NCBI GenBank assembly: GCA_017521325.1
Contig: JAFXCV010000067.1
Span: 1 to 64,000 of the forward strand
DNA from: Oscillospiraceae bacterium
Lineage (GTDB): Bacteria > Bacillota > Clostridia > Oscillospirales > Ruminococcaceae
Length of the DNA stretch: 64,000 bases
Direction of reading: 5' to 3'
Shown here: positions 16,765 through 25,156 of the stretch, piece after piece
Layout: each line of letters opens with the position of its first letter
How positions within the stretch are numbered: the first letter of the stretch is position 1
Position numbers and translations under genes: made by a program
The notes under the pieces: model-generated
What the model saw: the letters and a program-made list of their open reading frames with translations, nothing else
Told to the model about the DNA's origin: nothing
Databases searched by the model: none

Positions 16765-17603
16765 AGCTGCTCACACTCAATACCCACAGCCTCGTGGAAG
16801 CGGAGTATCCACAAAAGCTCCGTGCTTTTGTGGATACCATCGCCGGGGAGCTTCCCGACATTATCGCTTTGCAGGAAGTGAGCCAGACGAGGGATGCCGA
16901 AGTTTTGCCCGAAAATCTGCAAAAGGGCTATGTACCGTGCATTCCCGACGCCTTTCTGCGTGCGGATAACCATGTATACAACGCCGTGCGCATGCTCTCA
17001 GAGAGGGGCGTGCAGTACAGCTTCACATGGCTTCCCATCAAGCTCGGCTACGGGAAATACGACGAGGGGATCGCTCTGATGAGCCGCAGTCCCATCCTTG
17101 AAACGGATACGCTGACCGTCAGCCGTACACAGAATTATTCCAACTGGAAAACACGCAGAATCGCAGGAATCCGCACCTGTGCATCCCCTTCCGAATGGTT
17201 CTGGAGCGTGCATTACGGCTGGTGGGATGATGCCGAGGAACCCTTTGCGGCGCAGTGGGAGCGCACCATTTTCCACCTGCGTGGAAAGGAAAATGTGTGG
17301 CTTCTGGGGGATTTCAACAATCCTGCGCAGGTGCGGCAGGAGGGCTATGACCTGATGGCACAGTCGGGATGGCATGACAGCTATCACCTTGCACAGTGCA
17401 AGGACGACGGCATCACGGTAGGGGCATCCATCGACGGCTGGCACGGGAAATTCCCCGAGGGCACGGGGCTTCGCATTGACCGGATTCATTGCAGCAAAAG
17501 GGCGCAGGTGCGCTCTTCCCGTGTCATGTTCAACGGAAGATGCACGCCCGTGGTTTCCGACCATTACGGCGTTATGATCGAATACGAAAGGAATGGCATA
17601 TGA
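16761..17603 (+). CDS. mapP: Probable maltose 6'-phosphate phosphatase (EEP family)
   Basis: The 280-residue product belongs to the endonuclease/exonuclease/phosphatase fold: MKLLTLNTHS, the metal-binding LQEVS, a catalytic His in SVHYGWW, LLGDFNNP, LRIDRIHC and the terminal VVSDHYGV. In Enterococcus and Lactobacillus a member of this family, MapP, removes phosphate from maltose 6'-phosphate delivered by the PTS. Here it sits between a maltose-type PTS gene (4-base overlap) and malQ (4-base overlap), the same logic. DNA repair exonuclease activity is the alternative but context argues strongly against it. Confidence 0.78.
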   Translation: MKLLTLNTHSLVEAEYPQKLRAFVDTIAGELPDIIALQEVSQTRDAEVLPENLQKGYVPCIPDAFLRADNHVYNAVRMLSERGVQYSFTWLPIKLGYGKYDEGIALMSRSPILETDTLTVSRTQNYSNWKTRRIAGIRTCASPSEWFWSVHYGWWDDAEEPFAAQWERTIFHLRGKENVWLLGDFNNPAQVRQEGYDLMAQSGWHDSYHLAQCKDDGITVGASIDGWHGKFPEGTGLRIDRIHCSKRAQVRSSRVMFNGRCTPVVSDHYGVMIEYERNGI

Positions 17604-19099
17604 AACGAAGTGCAGGCATCCTGCTCCCGATTTCCGCACTGCCGTCGGAATACGGCATCGGCTGCTTTGACGGGAATGCCTATCAATTTGCAGATTTCCT
17701 GCATGATGCAGGGCAGACACACTGGCAGATTCTGCCCCTGTCGCCGACGGGGTTCGGGGATTCCCCCTACCAGTCGTATTCCGTGTTCGCAGGAAACCCC
17801 TATTTCATCAGCCTTGCAGCGCTCACTGCAAGGGGACTTTTGACGGAAGAGGAATGCAAAGCCTGTGATTTTGGCGATGATCCGCAGAAAATCGACTACG
17901 AAAAACTCAGCCGCAGCCGCATTCCGCTGCTCTGCAAGGCGTTTGAACGCAGCCGCATCGGGGAAGATGGGGATTTCAGGGAATTTTGCAATTCCCAGCC
18001 GTGGCTGCCCGATTACGCCCTGTTCATGGCGCTCAAATCCCATTTCGGCGGCAGAGCGTGGAACGAGTGGGACGAGGACATCCGCCTGCGTGAGCCGCAG
18101 GCAATGGCGAAATATCGCCAAAAGCTTGCAGGGGATATCCTGTTCCACGAATTTCTGCAATACTGCTTCCACATCCAATGGAAGAAACTGAAGGCATATG
18201 CAAACGCTCTGGATATCCGCATCATCGGGGATATCCCCATTTATACGGCGTTCGACAGCGCTGATGTCTGGGCGCAGCCGCAGCTGTTTCAGCTCAATTC
18301 TGACGGCAGCCCCATTTCCGTGGCAGGCTGTCCGCCCGATGGCTTTGCACCGCAGGGACAGCTGTGGGGCAATCCTCTCTATGACTGGAAATTTCACGAA
18401 AGCACAGGATTTTCGTGGTGGATTGCAAGGCTTGCCCATTGCTTTTCGCTCTATGACACGGTGCGCATCGACCATTTTCGGGGCTTTGACGAATACTACG
18501 CCATTCCCTTCGGCGATACGACCGCCGAGAACGGCAGCTGGCAGAAGGGGCCGGGAGCAGCACTGTTCCACGCCGCAGAGAAGGCGCTCGGCAGGCGTGA
18601 TGTCATTGCAGAGGATCTGGGCTTTGTGACGGATTCCGTGCGGGCGCTTGTGCAGGAATGCGGTTTTCCGAACATGAAGGTTTTGCAGTTCGGGTTTGAT
18701 TCCCGTGATGCAGGCAGCAGCGAGCATCTGCCGCATCGTTACCACGAAAACTGCACCGCCTACAGCGGAACCCACGACAACCAGACACTTGCGGCATGGA
18801 TTTCGGAAATTTCAAAAACGGAACACCGCTTTCTGCGTGAATATCTCTGCGACAGCCGCACACCCGACGGGGAATTATATCTCCCCCTGCTTGCCCTGCT
18901 CCTGCGCAGCCCTGCAAGATGCTGTATTATCCCCATGCAGGACTGGCTGGGGCTTGGGAGCGAAGCGAGGATGAATACCCCCTCTACGGTCGGCGAAAAC
19001 TGGAAATGGCGGATGCGATCGGAAGACATGAGCATTGCACTTTGCAGCAGAATCCGCCGCATGACGGAACTTTATGAAAGAACAAACGAGGGGAGGTGA
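17600..19099 (+). CDS. malQ: 4-alpha-glucanotransferase (amylomaltase)
   Basis: The 499-residue GH77 protein transfers glucan segments between maltodextrins, releasing glucose and making longer chains that the phosphorylase can use. Start KRSAGILLPISALPSEYGIG is typical. The catalytic set is visible: nucleophile Asp291 in VRIDHFRGF, acid/base Glu338 in IAEDLGFV and Asp393 in SGTHDNQT. Length is standard for bacterial MalQ. The start codon overlaps the mapP stop, with AAAGGAATG upstream. It works on maltose freed by MapP. Confidence 0.95.
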   Translation: MKRSAGILLPISALPSEYGIGCFDGNAYQFADFLHDAGQTHWQILPLSPTGFGDSPYQSYSVFAGNPYFISLAALTARGLLTEEECKACDFGDDPQKIDYEKLSRSRIPLLCKAFERSRIGEDGDFREFCNSQPWLPDYALFMALKSHFGGRAWNEWDEDIRLREPQAMAKYRQKLAGDILFHEFLQYCFHIQWKKLKAYANALDIRIIGDIPIYTAFDSADVWAQPQLFQLNSDGSPISVAGCPPDGFAPQGQLWGNPLYDWKFHESTGFSWWIARLAHCFSLYDTVRIDHFRGFDEYYAIPFGDTTAENGSWQKGPGAALFHAAEKALGRRDVIAEDLGFVTDSVRALVQECGFPNMKVLQFGFDSRDAGSSEHLPHRYHENCTAYSGTHDNQTLAAWISEISKTEHRFLREYLCDSRTPDGELYLPLLALLLRSPARCCIIPMQDWLGLGSEARMNTPSTVGENWKWRMRSEDMSIALCSRIRRMTELYERTNEGR

Positions 19100-19104
19100 A
19101 GCAG

Positions 19105-19362
19105 ATGAGAACATTTTCCTACACAATCAAGGATGCACTCGGCATCCACGCAAGACCTGCCGGAATGCTTGCGAAAACCGCAAAGAGCTATGAAAGTGAG
19201 ATCACCATTGAAAAGGACGGAAAATCCGTGTCCTGCAAGGGACTTCTTGCTCTGATGGGACTCGGCGTGAAATACGGTGATACCATCACCGTGACCATCA
19301 GCGGTGCGGACGAGATGCAGGCGGAGATGGGCGTGCGGATGTTTTTGGAGAAGAATTTGTAA
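19105..19362 (+). CDS. ptsH: HPr-family phosphocarrier protein without Ser46
   Basis: The 85-residue product is a full-length HPr with the phosphorylated His15 in GIHARPAG. At position 46, where the regulatory serine of Firmicutes HPr sits, it has glycine (SVSCKGLLALMGLG). It should thus carry phosphate from enzyme I to the PTS permease of this operon but not act as CcpA corepressor. The start chosen has GGGGAGG nine bases upstream; a GTG three codons earlier lies inside that site. Enzyme I is not in the window. Confidence 0.88.
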   Translation: MRTFSYTIKDALGIHARPAGMLAKTAKSYESEITIEKDGKSVSCKGLLALMGLGVKYGDTITVTISGADEMQAEMGVRMFLEKNL

Positions 19363-19387
19363 CGGCGTGTTCTTCTGTAACGCTTTT

Positions 19388-19592
19388 TATATTTGAAACT
19401 GCACTTCAGTCTGTGGGTGGAGAACCCAAAGGGAAGGGGAACTCATTTCCCCTTCCCTTTCGGTTTCCCCCCACACCCCCCTTCCCGATTCCCAACCCCT
19501 TTGATGTGTGGATGCGAATGATGCCGACCCTGCGGAACATGGGGACGAGCAATCTGCGATTGCCTCCCAGTTTAGGTGGAAGGGTTAATTTT
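19388..19592 (+). repeat. Dispersed repeat family A, copy A5
   Basis: From about TTTGAAACTGCACTTCAGTC through TGGGTGGAGAACCCAAAGGG, the CCTTCCC hairpin, CCCCACACCCCCCTTCCCGA, GATGTGTGGATGCGAATG and GAGCAATCTGCGATTGCCTC. It lacks the two-hairpin module seen in other copies. It lies between ptsH and the gntR promoter. Confidence 0.85.
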
Positions 19593-19626
19593 TATTCTTT
19601 CTCCCCTATTCTTTAAAAAAATTTCT

Positions 19627-19669
19627 CCCACCCCCTTGACAACGGGGGTGGGATGTGTTATACTATAAC
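19627..19669 (+). promoter_or_regulatory. Promoter of the gntR-ABC operon with two overlapping dyads
   Basis: TTGACA (19636-19641) and TATACT (19659-19664), 17 bases apart. The -35 box lies in the 8-base centre of a perfect inverted repeat, CCCACCCCC (19627-19635) and GGGGGTGGG (19644-19652). The -10 lies in GTTATA-C-TATAAC (19657-19669). Both are good places for an autorepressor; YtrA-type GntR regulators usually repress their own operon. Confidence 0.7.
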
Positions 19670-19723
19670 TGTACTAACATAGATAATACACCTAACACGC
19701 ATATGACAGAAAGGAGGAATACC

Positions 19724-20101
19724 ATGTTTGACATTGATCTGATGAGCCGCACACCGATCTATGAGCAGCTTTATAAAAAGGTGGTAGAGCTGATTCTCAA
19801 GGGTGTGCTGCACGAGCAGGATAAGCTGCCGAGCGTGCGCAGTCTTGCGACCGATCTGAGCGTGAACCCGAACACCGTGGCAAAGGCGTACAGCCTTCTG
19901 GAGCGTGACAAGATCATCTACTCGCTGGCAGGCCGTGGAAGCTTTGTGGCAAAGCCCGACAAGCTTCTGGCGCAGGAGCATATCCTCGAAGCATTTGACG
20001 CAGCAGTTCTGGAAGCAATCGACATGGGAATCGAACGTGAAACACTTATCACAAGAATCGACAGCGTGATAGAAAGTCACAGTAAGGAGGGAACAACATG
20101 A
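19724..20101 (+). CDS. GntR-family transcriptional regulator, YtrA type
   Basis: The 125-residue product has a winged-helix DNA-binding domain (about 10-75: PIYEQLYKKVVELILKGVLHEQDKLPSVRSLATDLSVNPNTV) and only a short helical C-terminal part, the layout of the YtrA subfamily. Such proteins repress adjacent ABC transporter operons, often induced by cell-envelope stress or antibiotics. AAGGAGG precedes the start. It overlaps the ATPase gene by four bases. Confidence 0.9.
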   Translation: MFDIDLMSRTPIYEQLYKKVVELILKGVLHEQDKLPSVRSLATDLSVNPNTVAKAYSLLERDKIIYSLAGRGSFVAKPDKLLAQEHILEAFDAAVLEAIDMGIERETLITRIDSVIESHSKEGTT

Positions 20102-21006
20102 TGGTATTAAAAGGCGCCGTCAAGAAATTCGGCGATTTTACAGCACTCAATGGCGTGGATCTGGAAATTCCGAAGGGCACGGCGTTCGGTCTGCTCGGCT
20201 CGAACGGTGCAGGTAAATCCACGATCCTGCGTCTGTTCAGCGGCATCTACAAGCAGGAGGGGGGCGAAGTCCTGATCGACAACGAACCCGTGTATGACAA
20301 TGTATCCGCAAAACAGAAGGTATTTTTCATCAACGACGAAACCGTACAGTTCGGCGGCTACACACTGCTGGAGCTGAAGAATTATTACAAGCAGTTCTAT
20401 CCGGATTTTTCCGAGGAGATCTTTGAAAAGCTCGAAGGCATCGTAAAGCTGCCGCTGAAAAAGAAGATCAATACATTTTCCAAGGGTATGAAGCGTCAGG
20501 CAATCGTGATCATCGGTCTTGCAAGCTGCGCACCGTACCTGCTGCTGGACGAAGCATTTGACGGACTCGACCCGACCATGCGCATCATCGTCAAGAAAAT
20601 GGTCGTGGATGCGATGTGCGAACGTGAACTGACCGTTGTCATTTCCTCCCACAACCTTAAGGAAATCAACGAAATGTGCGACACGGCGGCACTCCTCCAT
20701 CAGGGCAAGATCGTATTCAACCGCCAGCTTGACAGCTTCAAGGGCAATATCCACAAGATTCAGGCGGTATTTGCCGACAGAACCCGTACATTCACAAAGG
20801 AGGATTTCAAGGATATGCCTGAGATCCTGCATTTCTCCAACAATCAGAGCATTTATCACATTATCGCAAAGGGCGACGAGGAAACCATCCGCCGTGTGCT
20901 TGCGCCCTATGAACCGATCGTGGCAGACATGATTCCGCTGTCACTCGAAGAAATCTTTATCTACGAACTGGAGGTGCTTGGCTATGACAGCAAGGTCTTT
21001 GCTTAA
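20098..21006 (+). CDS. ABC transporter ATP-binding protein
   Basis: The 302-residue protein has Walker A (GSNGAGKST), a non-canonical signature (FSKGMKRQ in place of LSGGQ), Walker B (YLLLDEAFDGLDP) and a switch His in VVISSHNLKE. The C-terminal 80 residues are an accessory domain. It energises the permease encoded next, which overlaps it by 23 bases. Its YtrA-type regulator suggests an exporter linked to envelope stress; the substrate is not predictable. Confidence 0.92.
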   Translation: MMVLKGAVKKFGDFTALNGVDLEIPKGTAFGLLGSNGAGKSTILRLFSGIYKQEGGEVLIDNEPVYDNVSAKQKVFFINDETVQFGGYTLLELKNYYKQFYPDFSEEIFEKLEGIVKLPLKKKINTFSKGMKRQAIVIIGLASCAPYLLLDEAFDGLDPTMRIIVKKMVVDAMCERELTVVISSHNLKEINEMCDTAALLHQGKIVFNRQLDSFKGNIHKIQAVFADRTRTFTKEDFKDMPEILHFSNNQSIYHIIAKGDEETIRRVLAPYEPIVADMIPLSLEEIFIYELEVLGYDSKVFA

Positions 21007-23452
21007 AGGCATGCCTGCGTGCAATCTGCGCAGCGCCATCAAACACAACAGCAAGATCATGATCATCATCTGCATCCTGCAGGCACTGGGTATTCCCGTC
21101 ATCATGGGTGCCGCCATGGGAGAACTCTGGCAGGAAGCGTTCTATGAAAAAAATCATTATCTCGTTCTTGAGGGATTGGAACTGTACGCCATCATCGGCT
21201 GCATCATTTTCGGCATGGCAGTCATCATGGGTATCGTTGCAGGCGTCGCCGTATTCCGTGAGCTTTGGAAAAAGCATGACGTGGACATGATGTACGCACT
21301 TCCCATGACGGGAACACAGCGTTTCTTCAGCCATTATCTCGCAGGTGCTGTGATGTATCTGCTTCCCTATGTGATCGCCGTGATCATCGGCTGGATCATC
21401 CTCCTGGGCGGCTCCTGCGCCCTTGATTTTGAGTATCTGGATATGACCCATGGGGAATTTCTCGCAGAAGCCTGCAAGTACTACCTGCTCGCATCGCTTG
21501 GCATGTTCCTCCTGATGTGGATGTACTACACCACAACAGCCCTCATCACCGTCTGCTGCGGTACCATTGCCGAGAGCATCTACACAACGCTGCTCCTCAA
21601 CTGTCTGATTCCCGGTACCTTTGCGGCAGTCCTCGCTGTGATCTGCGACAATATCAATGAATTCAGCTTCGAATACCTCTGGCAGCCCATCGGCTACACC
21701 AGCCCCATCGGCGGTCTGATCTATCTGATCTACATCCTGTCAAATGGATTCGACACTTACTACGGCAGTTACAGCGTCAGCGGTTCCGAGGCAACCGACC
21801 ACGGTCTGATTCCTGCCTTCATCCGCTGGGCGCTGATCATCACCATTCTCGTTGTCATCAGCCTCGTTGCCGCATGGAAGCTCTACCAGCGCCGCAAGGC
21901 AGAGGCCGTATCCAAGCCCTTCGTATACCTCGGTGCGTACTATCTGATGCTCACGGCACTGACAGTTCTCATTCTCTGTCTGCTGAACACCGGCATTGAC
22001 GCATTCGGCCCCATCATCATCCTCGCTGCGGTCATTTATCTCCTGATGGAAGTCATCCGCAAGAGAGGCTTCCGCAGATTCTGGGTATCGGTCATCTCCT
22101 ACGTTCTGACCGTTGCACTGACTATCGGCATGTTTACAGCGGTTGTCATGACGGAAGCTTTCGGCACGGTTTACCGTATTCCCGCACTCTCCTCCATCAG
22201 CTCCGTCAAAATTGAGATGAGCAGCCCCTTCAGCGAGGACATTGACCTGGAATACACCGACAAGGAAGTCATCGCTGCAATCCGTGATCTGCACAAGGAA
22301 CTGGCAGGTGACATGAAGCAATACGGCAGCACCACACAGGAAATCAATGACACCCTGCGTGAGCTTGACTACCGCATTCTCGAATACGGTGTTGCTCCCA
22401 CTAAAACAAACGGCGAAGTGATTGAGTCGAACGATAACAGCATGAGCAATCTCCTGAATGATTACATCTACTACACCGTCGATCCAGAAACGGAATATTT
22501 CAAGGATTACGTTATCGAAGAAAAATACTGGGATGAATATTCCGGCAGTGTTCCCTCCTACTGGGATGAATACGGCTATGCACCAACGGATTATGTTTGC
22601 TTTACCTATTATACCCACATGGGAACGACCATGAATCGTTACTATGATGTCAACCTGGATCAGTATAAGCAGCTTCTGGAGATCATCTACGGTACACAGC
22701 TGTATGCAGACAGAGCTGCATACAGATTCCGTGAAAGAATCAAATCGCACATGACAAACTACGATATTGACACTAAAGACGAAAGAATCCCCGATCGTAT
22801 GACTCTGGAAATTTCCCAAGGTATACATGGCGGTCACCAGAGCGCTCTCGTACACGGTGGTGAAGCAACGCTTGACCGCCTTGCAGACTGCTACCACAGG
22901 GATCTGCTGAACATGAAAAACGACGAGCAGCTGACAAGCGGCGTGTATTGCACGCTATCCAATGTCGTCATCTGGAACGCCTGCACGGAAACGATCGCCC
23001 TGCTTGAAGAATTCGGATTCAGAGAAATGAACATTTCTGAAAAGTTTGGTTTGGAAGATTACTACAATGAATATATGGATAGCCGCTCGCTGCACATGCG
23101 CATCTACGCCCCCGGCGACTATGCATTCGGCACAAAACAGAACAAGGTCGTTCTGAATCACAACCACAGCATCTACGTTCAGCCGAACAGTGCTTCCTAT
23201 GAGGATATCTACTATCCTGTGAAGGGCATGGACATGGAAAAACACTTCCCCGAACTCTATGCACTGCTTGATGCTGCACGATACCAGCATCTGTGTGAGG
23301 AAGAATGCTACATGCTCGTAGTCAACGGAACATGGTATGCAATTCCGTCCGACAAATCCGACCTTGCACAGGCAGTCATCGACCTGCCCGAGGATTATTT
23401 TGAAAAAACGCTGGAAAAGTATTTCACATTACAGATGCAGAATCAGTGGTAA
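20984..23452 (+). CDS. ABC transporter permease with large extracytoplasmic domain
   Basis: The 822-residue protein has about six membrane helices in residues 20-290, a further group at about 305-395, and then about 420 mostly soluble residues (from around IPALSSISSVKIEMSSP to the end) predicted outside the membrane, rich in Tyr, Glu and Asp. This resembles clostridial permeases paired with YtrA regulators (a DUF6449-like C-terminal region, from memory). The soluble part may bind the ligand. The ATG start has GGAGG upstream and a TTG two codons earlier is less likely. Confidence 0.8.
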   Translation: MTARSLLKGMPACNLRSAIKHNSKIMIIICILQALGIPVIMGAAMGELWQEAFYEKNHYLVLEGLELYAIIGCIIFGMAVIMGIVAGVAVFRELWKKHDVDMMYALPMTGTQRFFSHYLAGAVMYLLPYVIAVIIGWIILLGGSCALDFEYLDMTHGEFLAEACKYYLLASLGMFLLMWMYYTTTALITVCCGTIAESIYTTLLLNCLIPGTFAAVLAVICDNINEFSFEYLWQPIGYTSPIGGLIYLIYILSNGFDTYYGSYSVSGSEATDHGLIPAFIRWALIITILVVISLVAAWKLYQRRKAEAVSKPFVYLGAYYLMLTALTVLILCLLNTGIDAFGPIIILAAVIYLLMEVIRKRGFRRFWVSVISYVLTVALTIGMFTAVVMTEAFGTVYRIPALSSISSVKIEMSSPFSEDIDLEYTDKEVIAAIRDLHKELAGDMKQYGSTTQEINDTLRELDYRILEYGVAPTKTNGEVIESNDNSMSNLLNDYIYYTVDPETEYFKDYVIEEKYWDEYSGSVPSYWDEYGYAPTDYVCFTYYTHMGTTMNRYYDVNLDQYKQLLEIIYGTQLYADRAAYRFRERIKSHMTNYDIDTKDERIPDRMTLEISQGIHGGHQSALVHGGEATLDRLADCYHRDLLNMKNDEQLTSGVYCTLSNVVIWNACTETIALLEEFGFREMNISEKFGLEDYYNEYMDSRSLHMRIYAPGDYAFGTKQNKVVLNHNHSIYVQPNSASYEDIYYPVKGMDMEKHFPELYALLDAARYQHLCEEECYMLVVNGTWYAIPSDKSDLAQAVIDLPEDYFEKTLEKYFTLQMQNQW

Positions 23453-23463
23453 AATTCCCAAAA

Positions 23464-23502
23464 AAGCCGCCCTATCCCGTCATGGGATGGGCGGTTTTGT
23501 TC
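23464..23502 (+). terminator. Terminator of the gntR-ABC operon
   Basis: AGCCGCCCTATCCC, a short loop, GGGATGGGCGGTTTT with a T-rich follow-on; directly after the permease stop codon. Confidence 0.85.
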
Positions 23503-23511
23503 TTTCTTCAT

Positions 23512-23812
23512 TCTTTTGAAACGCATTTTATTTTTGAAAATGCACTTCAGTATGTGGGTGGAGAACCCAAAGGGAAGGGGGAAGGAGTCCCCCTTCCCTT
23601 TCGGTTTCCCCCCACACCCCCCTTCCCGATTCCCATCCCCTTTGATGTGTGAAGGAAGATGGTGCCAACCCTTCGGGCGAAGGGGGGACGAATGGTCTGC
23701 GACCACCGTCCTGTTTGTGGGGCGGAGAGAACACATAAAATTACGTTTCCGCTTGACGGCGAAGCCGTCAAGCAAAACAGCTCACCTGCGGCGGTTCGCC
23801 GCCTTCCTTCAT
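23512..23812 (+). repeat. Dispersed repeat family A, copy A6 (runs into a histidine kinase gene)
   Basis: It contains the tail (TTTTGAAACGCATTTTATTT, TGAAAATGCACTTCAGTATG), GGGTGGAGAACCCAAAGGG, the CCTTCCC hairpin, CCCCACACCCCCCTTCCCGA, ACCCTTCGGGCGAAGG, then the two-hairpin module (GCTTGACGGCGAAGCCGTCA; CTGCGGCGGTTCGCCGCC). The last module overlaps the 3' end of the histidine kinase gene on the other strand. Confidence 0.88.
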
Positions 23813-25156
23813 CGGAAAATACAAGCAAATCTCCGTTCCCACGTCAACCTCACTCTCAATCGTGATCGACGCATTGTGAAACGCCATGCCGTGCTTGACG
23901 ATCGACAGCCCAAGTCCTGTGCCGCCGACTTCCTTCGAGTGGCTCTTGTTCACACGATAGAAACGCTCGAACACCCTGTCAATATCCGCCTTCGGAATGC
24001 CGATGCCCGTGTCCTTCACACGCACACATGCCTTGTTTTCCACGGTTTCCACAGAAATTGCAACGCTGCCGCCCTCACGGTTGTACTTGATGGCATTGTC
24101 GCAGACATTGTAAATGATTTCCTCGATCATATTGCGCACGCCCTGAATTTCCGCAGGCACGCCCCCGCACGTCAGCTGCACGCCGCATTTTTCCGCATTC
24201 AGCGCAAGGCGCTGTGAAACTTCCTCGCAAAGCGATTTCAGTTCCACGTTCGTCATCTCATCCTGCACTGTCACACCCTCCTCAAGCCTTGAGAGCTTGA
24301 GAATATCGTTGACCAGCACGATCAGACGCTGTGCCTCGTTGTAGATATTGTCCGCAAAATGAGGAATATCCTTTTCCTGCACAAAGCCGTCACGGATGAT
24401 CTCCGCAAAGCCCGAAATCGACGTGAGAGGCGTTTTCAGCTCGTGCGACACATTCGCCGTAAATTCCCGACGCATCTCGTCCTGCTTGCTATGCTCCTCT
24501 TTCAGCTCGCTCATCTGCTTGTAGATCTGCTTGTTCTGCGCCATGATCCGATGCACAAACGGCTTCATTTCGTCATATAAGTATCTGTCGTCGGGATTTT
24601 CCACATCCAGCCTGTTGATCGGCTGCATGATGCGCTTTGCAAACTGCGAAGCAAGCACCACCGACAGCAGCATCGCCATGAAAATTACCACGAGCATGGG
24701 ATTGAGCATGCTCAGAATCAGCTCCGGCACCACATGCGGCACAATGGAAAGCCGCAGAACAGAGCCATTTTCAAGCCGCACCGCATAATTATCCGTCCGC
24801 TTTTGCAGCGTTTCCGAGTACCGCACGCTGCGTCCCTCTCCCTGCTGCAGTGCCATCTGAATTTCCTCACGGTCACCGTGATTTCCAAGCGTCTGCGCAG
24901 GATGCAGGCTGTCAAAAATCACCGCACCTTCGGGGCTGACAAGCGTGATGCGCAGATCCGACTGATGCTCCATTTCCTCCAGAAACTGCCAGTCCTGCGC
25001 ATTCAGAAGAGAAGCCAGAAATGCAGCATTTTCCTGCATTTCCTTCTGACTTTTCCGCCCGTAGTAATCCGTCATCGCCACGAGCATCATCCCGAAGCTC
25101 ATGACAAACACTGCCATGCAGGCAATGAAGATCTGCTTGATCAGTTTATTCCTCAT
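23768..25156 (-). CDS. Sensor histidine kinase
   Basis: The 462-residue kinase has two membrane helices (about 8-28 and 155-178) around an extracytoplasmic sensor domain of about 125 residues. A HAMP-like linker, the phospho-accepting histidine in FTANVSHELKTPLTSISG, and ATP-binding boxes (NVCDNAIKYN, VKDTGIGIP, GGTGLGLSIVKH) follow. It is a PhoR/ResE-like class kinase paired with the regulator that overlaps its start by 11 bases. The last residues (GGEPPQVSCFA) are translated from repeat copy A6; the family domain ends just before, near YFPMKE. The signal is unknown. Confidence 0.93.
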   Translation of the reverse strand: MRNKLIKQIFIACMAVFVMSFGMMLVAMTDYYGRKSQKEMQENAAFLASLLNAQDWQFLEEMEHQSDLRITLVSPEGAVIFDSLHPAQTLGNHGDREEIQMALQQGEGRSVRYSETLQKRTDNYAVRLENGSVLRLSIVPHVVPELILSMLNPMLVVIFMAMLLSVVLASQFAKRIMQPINRLDVENPDDRYLYDEMKPFVHRIMAQNKQIYKQMSELKEEHSKQDEMRREFTANVSHELKTPLTSISGFAEIIRDGFVQEKDIPHFADNIYNEAQRLIVLVNDILKLSRLEEGVTVQDEMTNVELKSLCEEVSQRLALNAEKCGVQLTCGGVPAEIQGVRNMIEEIIYNVCDNAIKYNREGGSVAISVETVENKACVRVKDTGIGIPKADIDRVFERFYRVNKSHSKEVGGTGLGLSIVKHGMAFHNASITIESEVDVGTEICLYFPMKEGGEPPQVSCFA

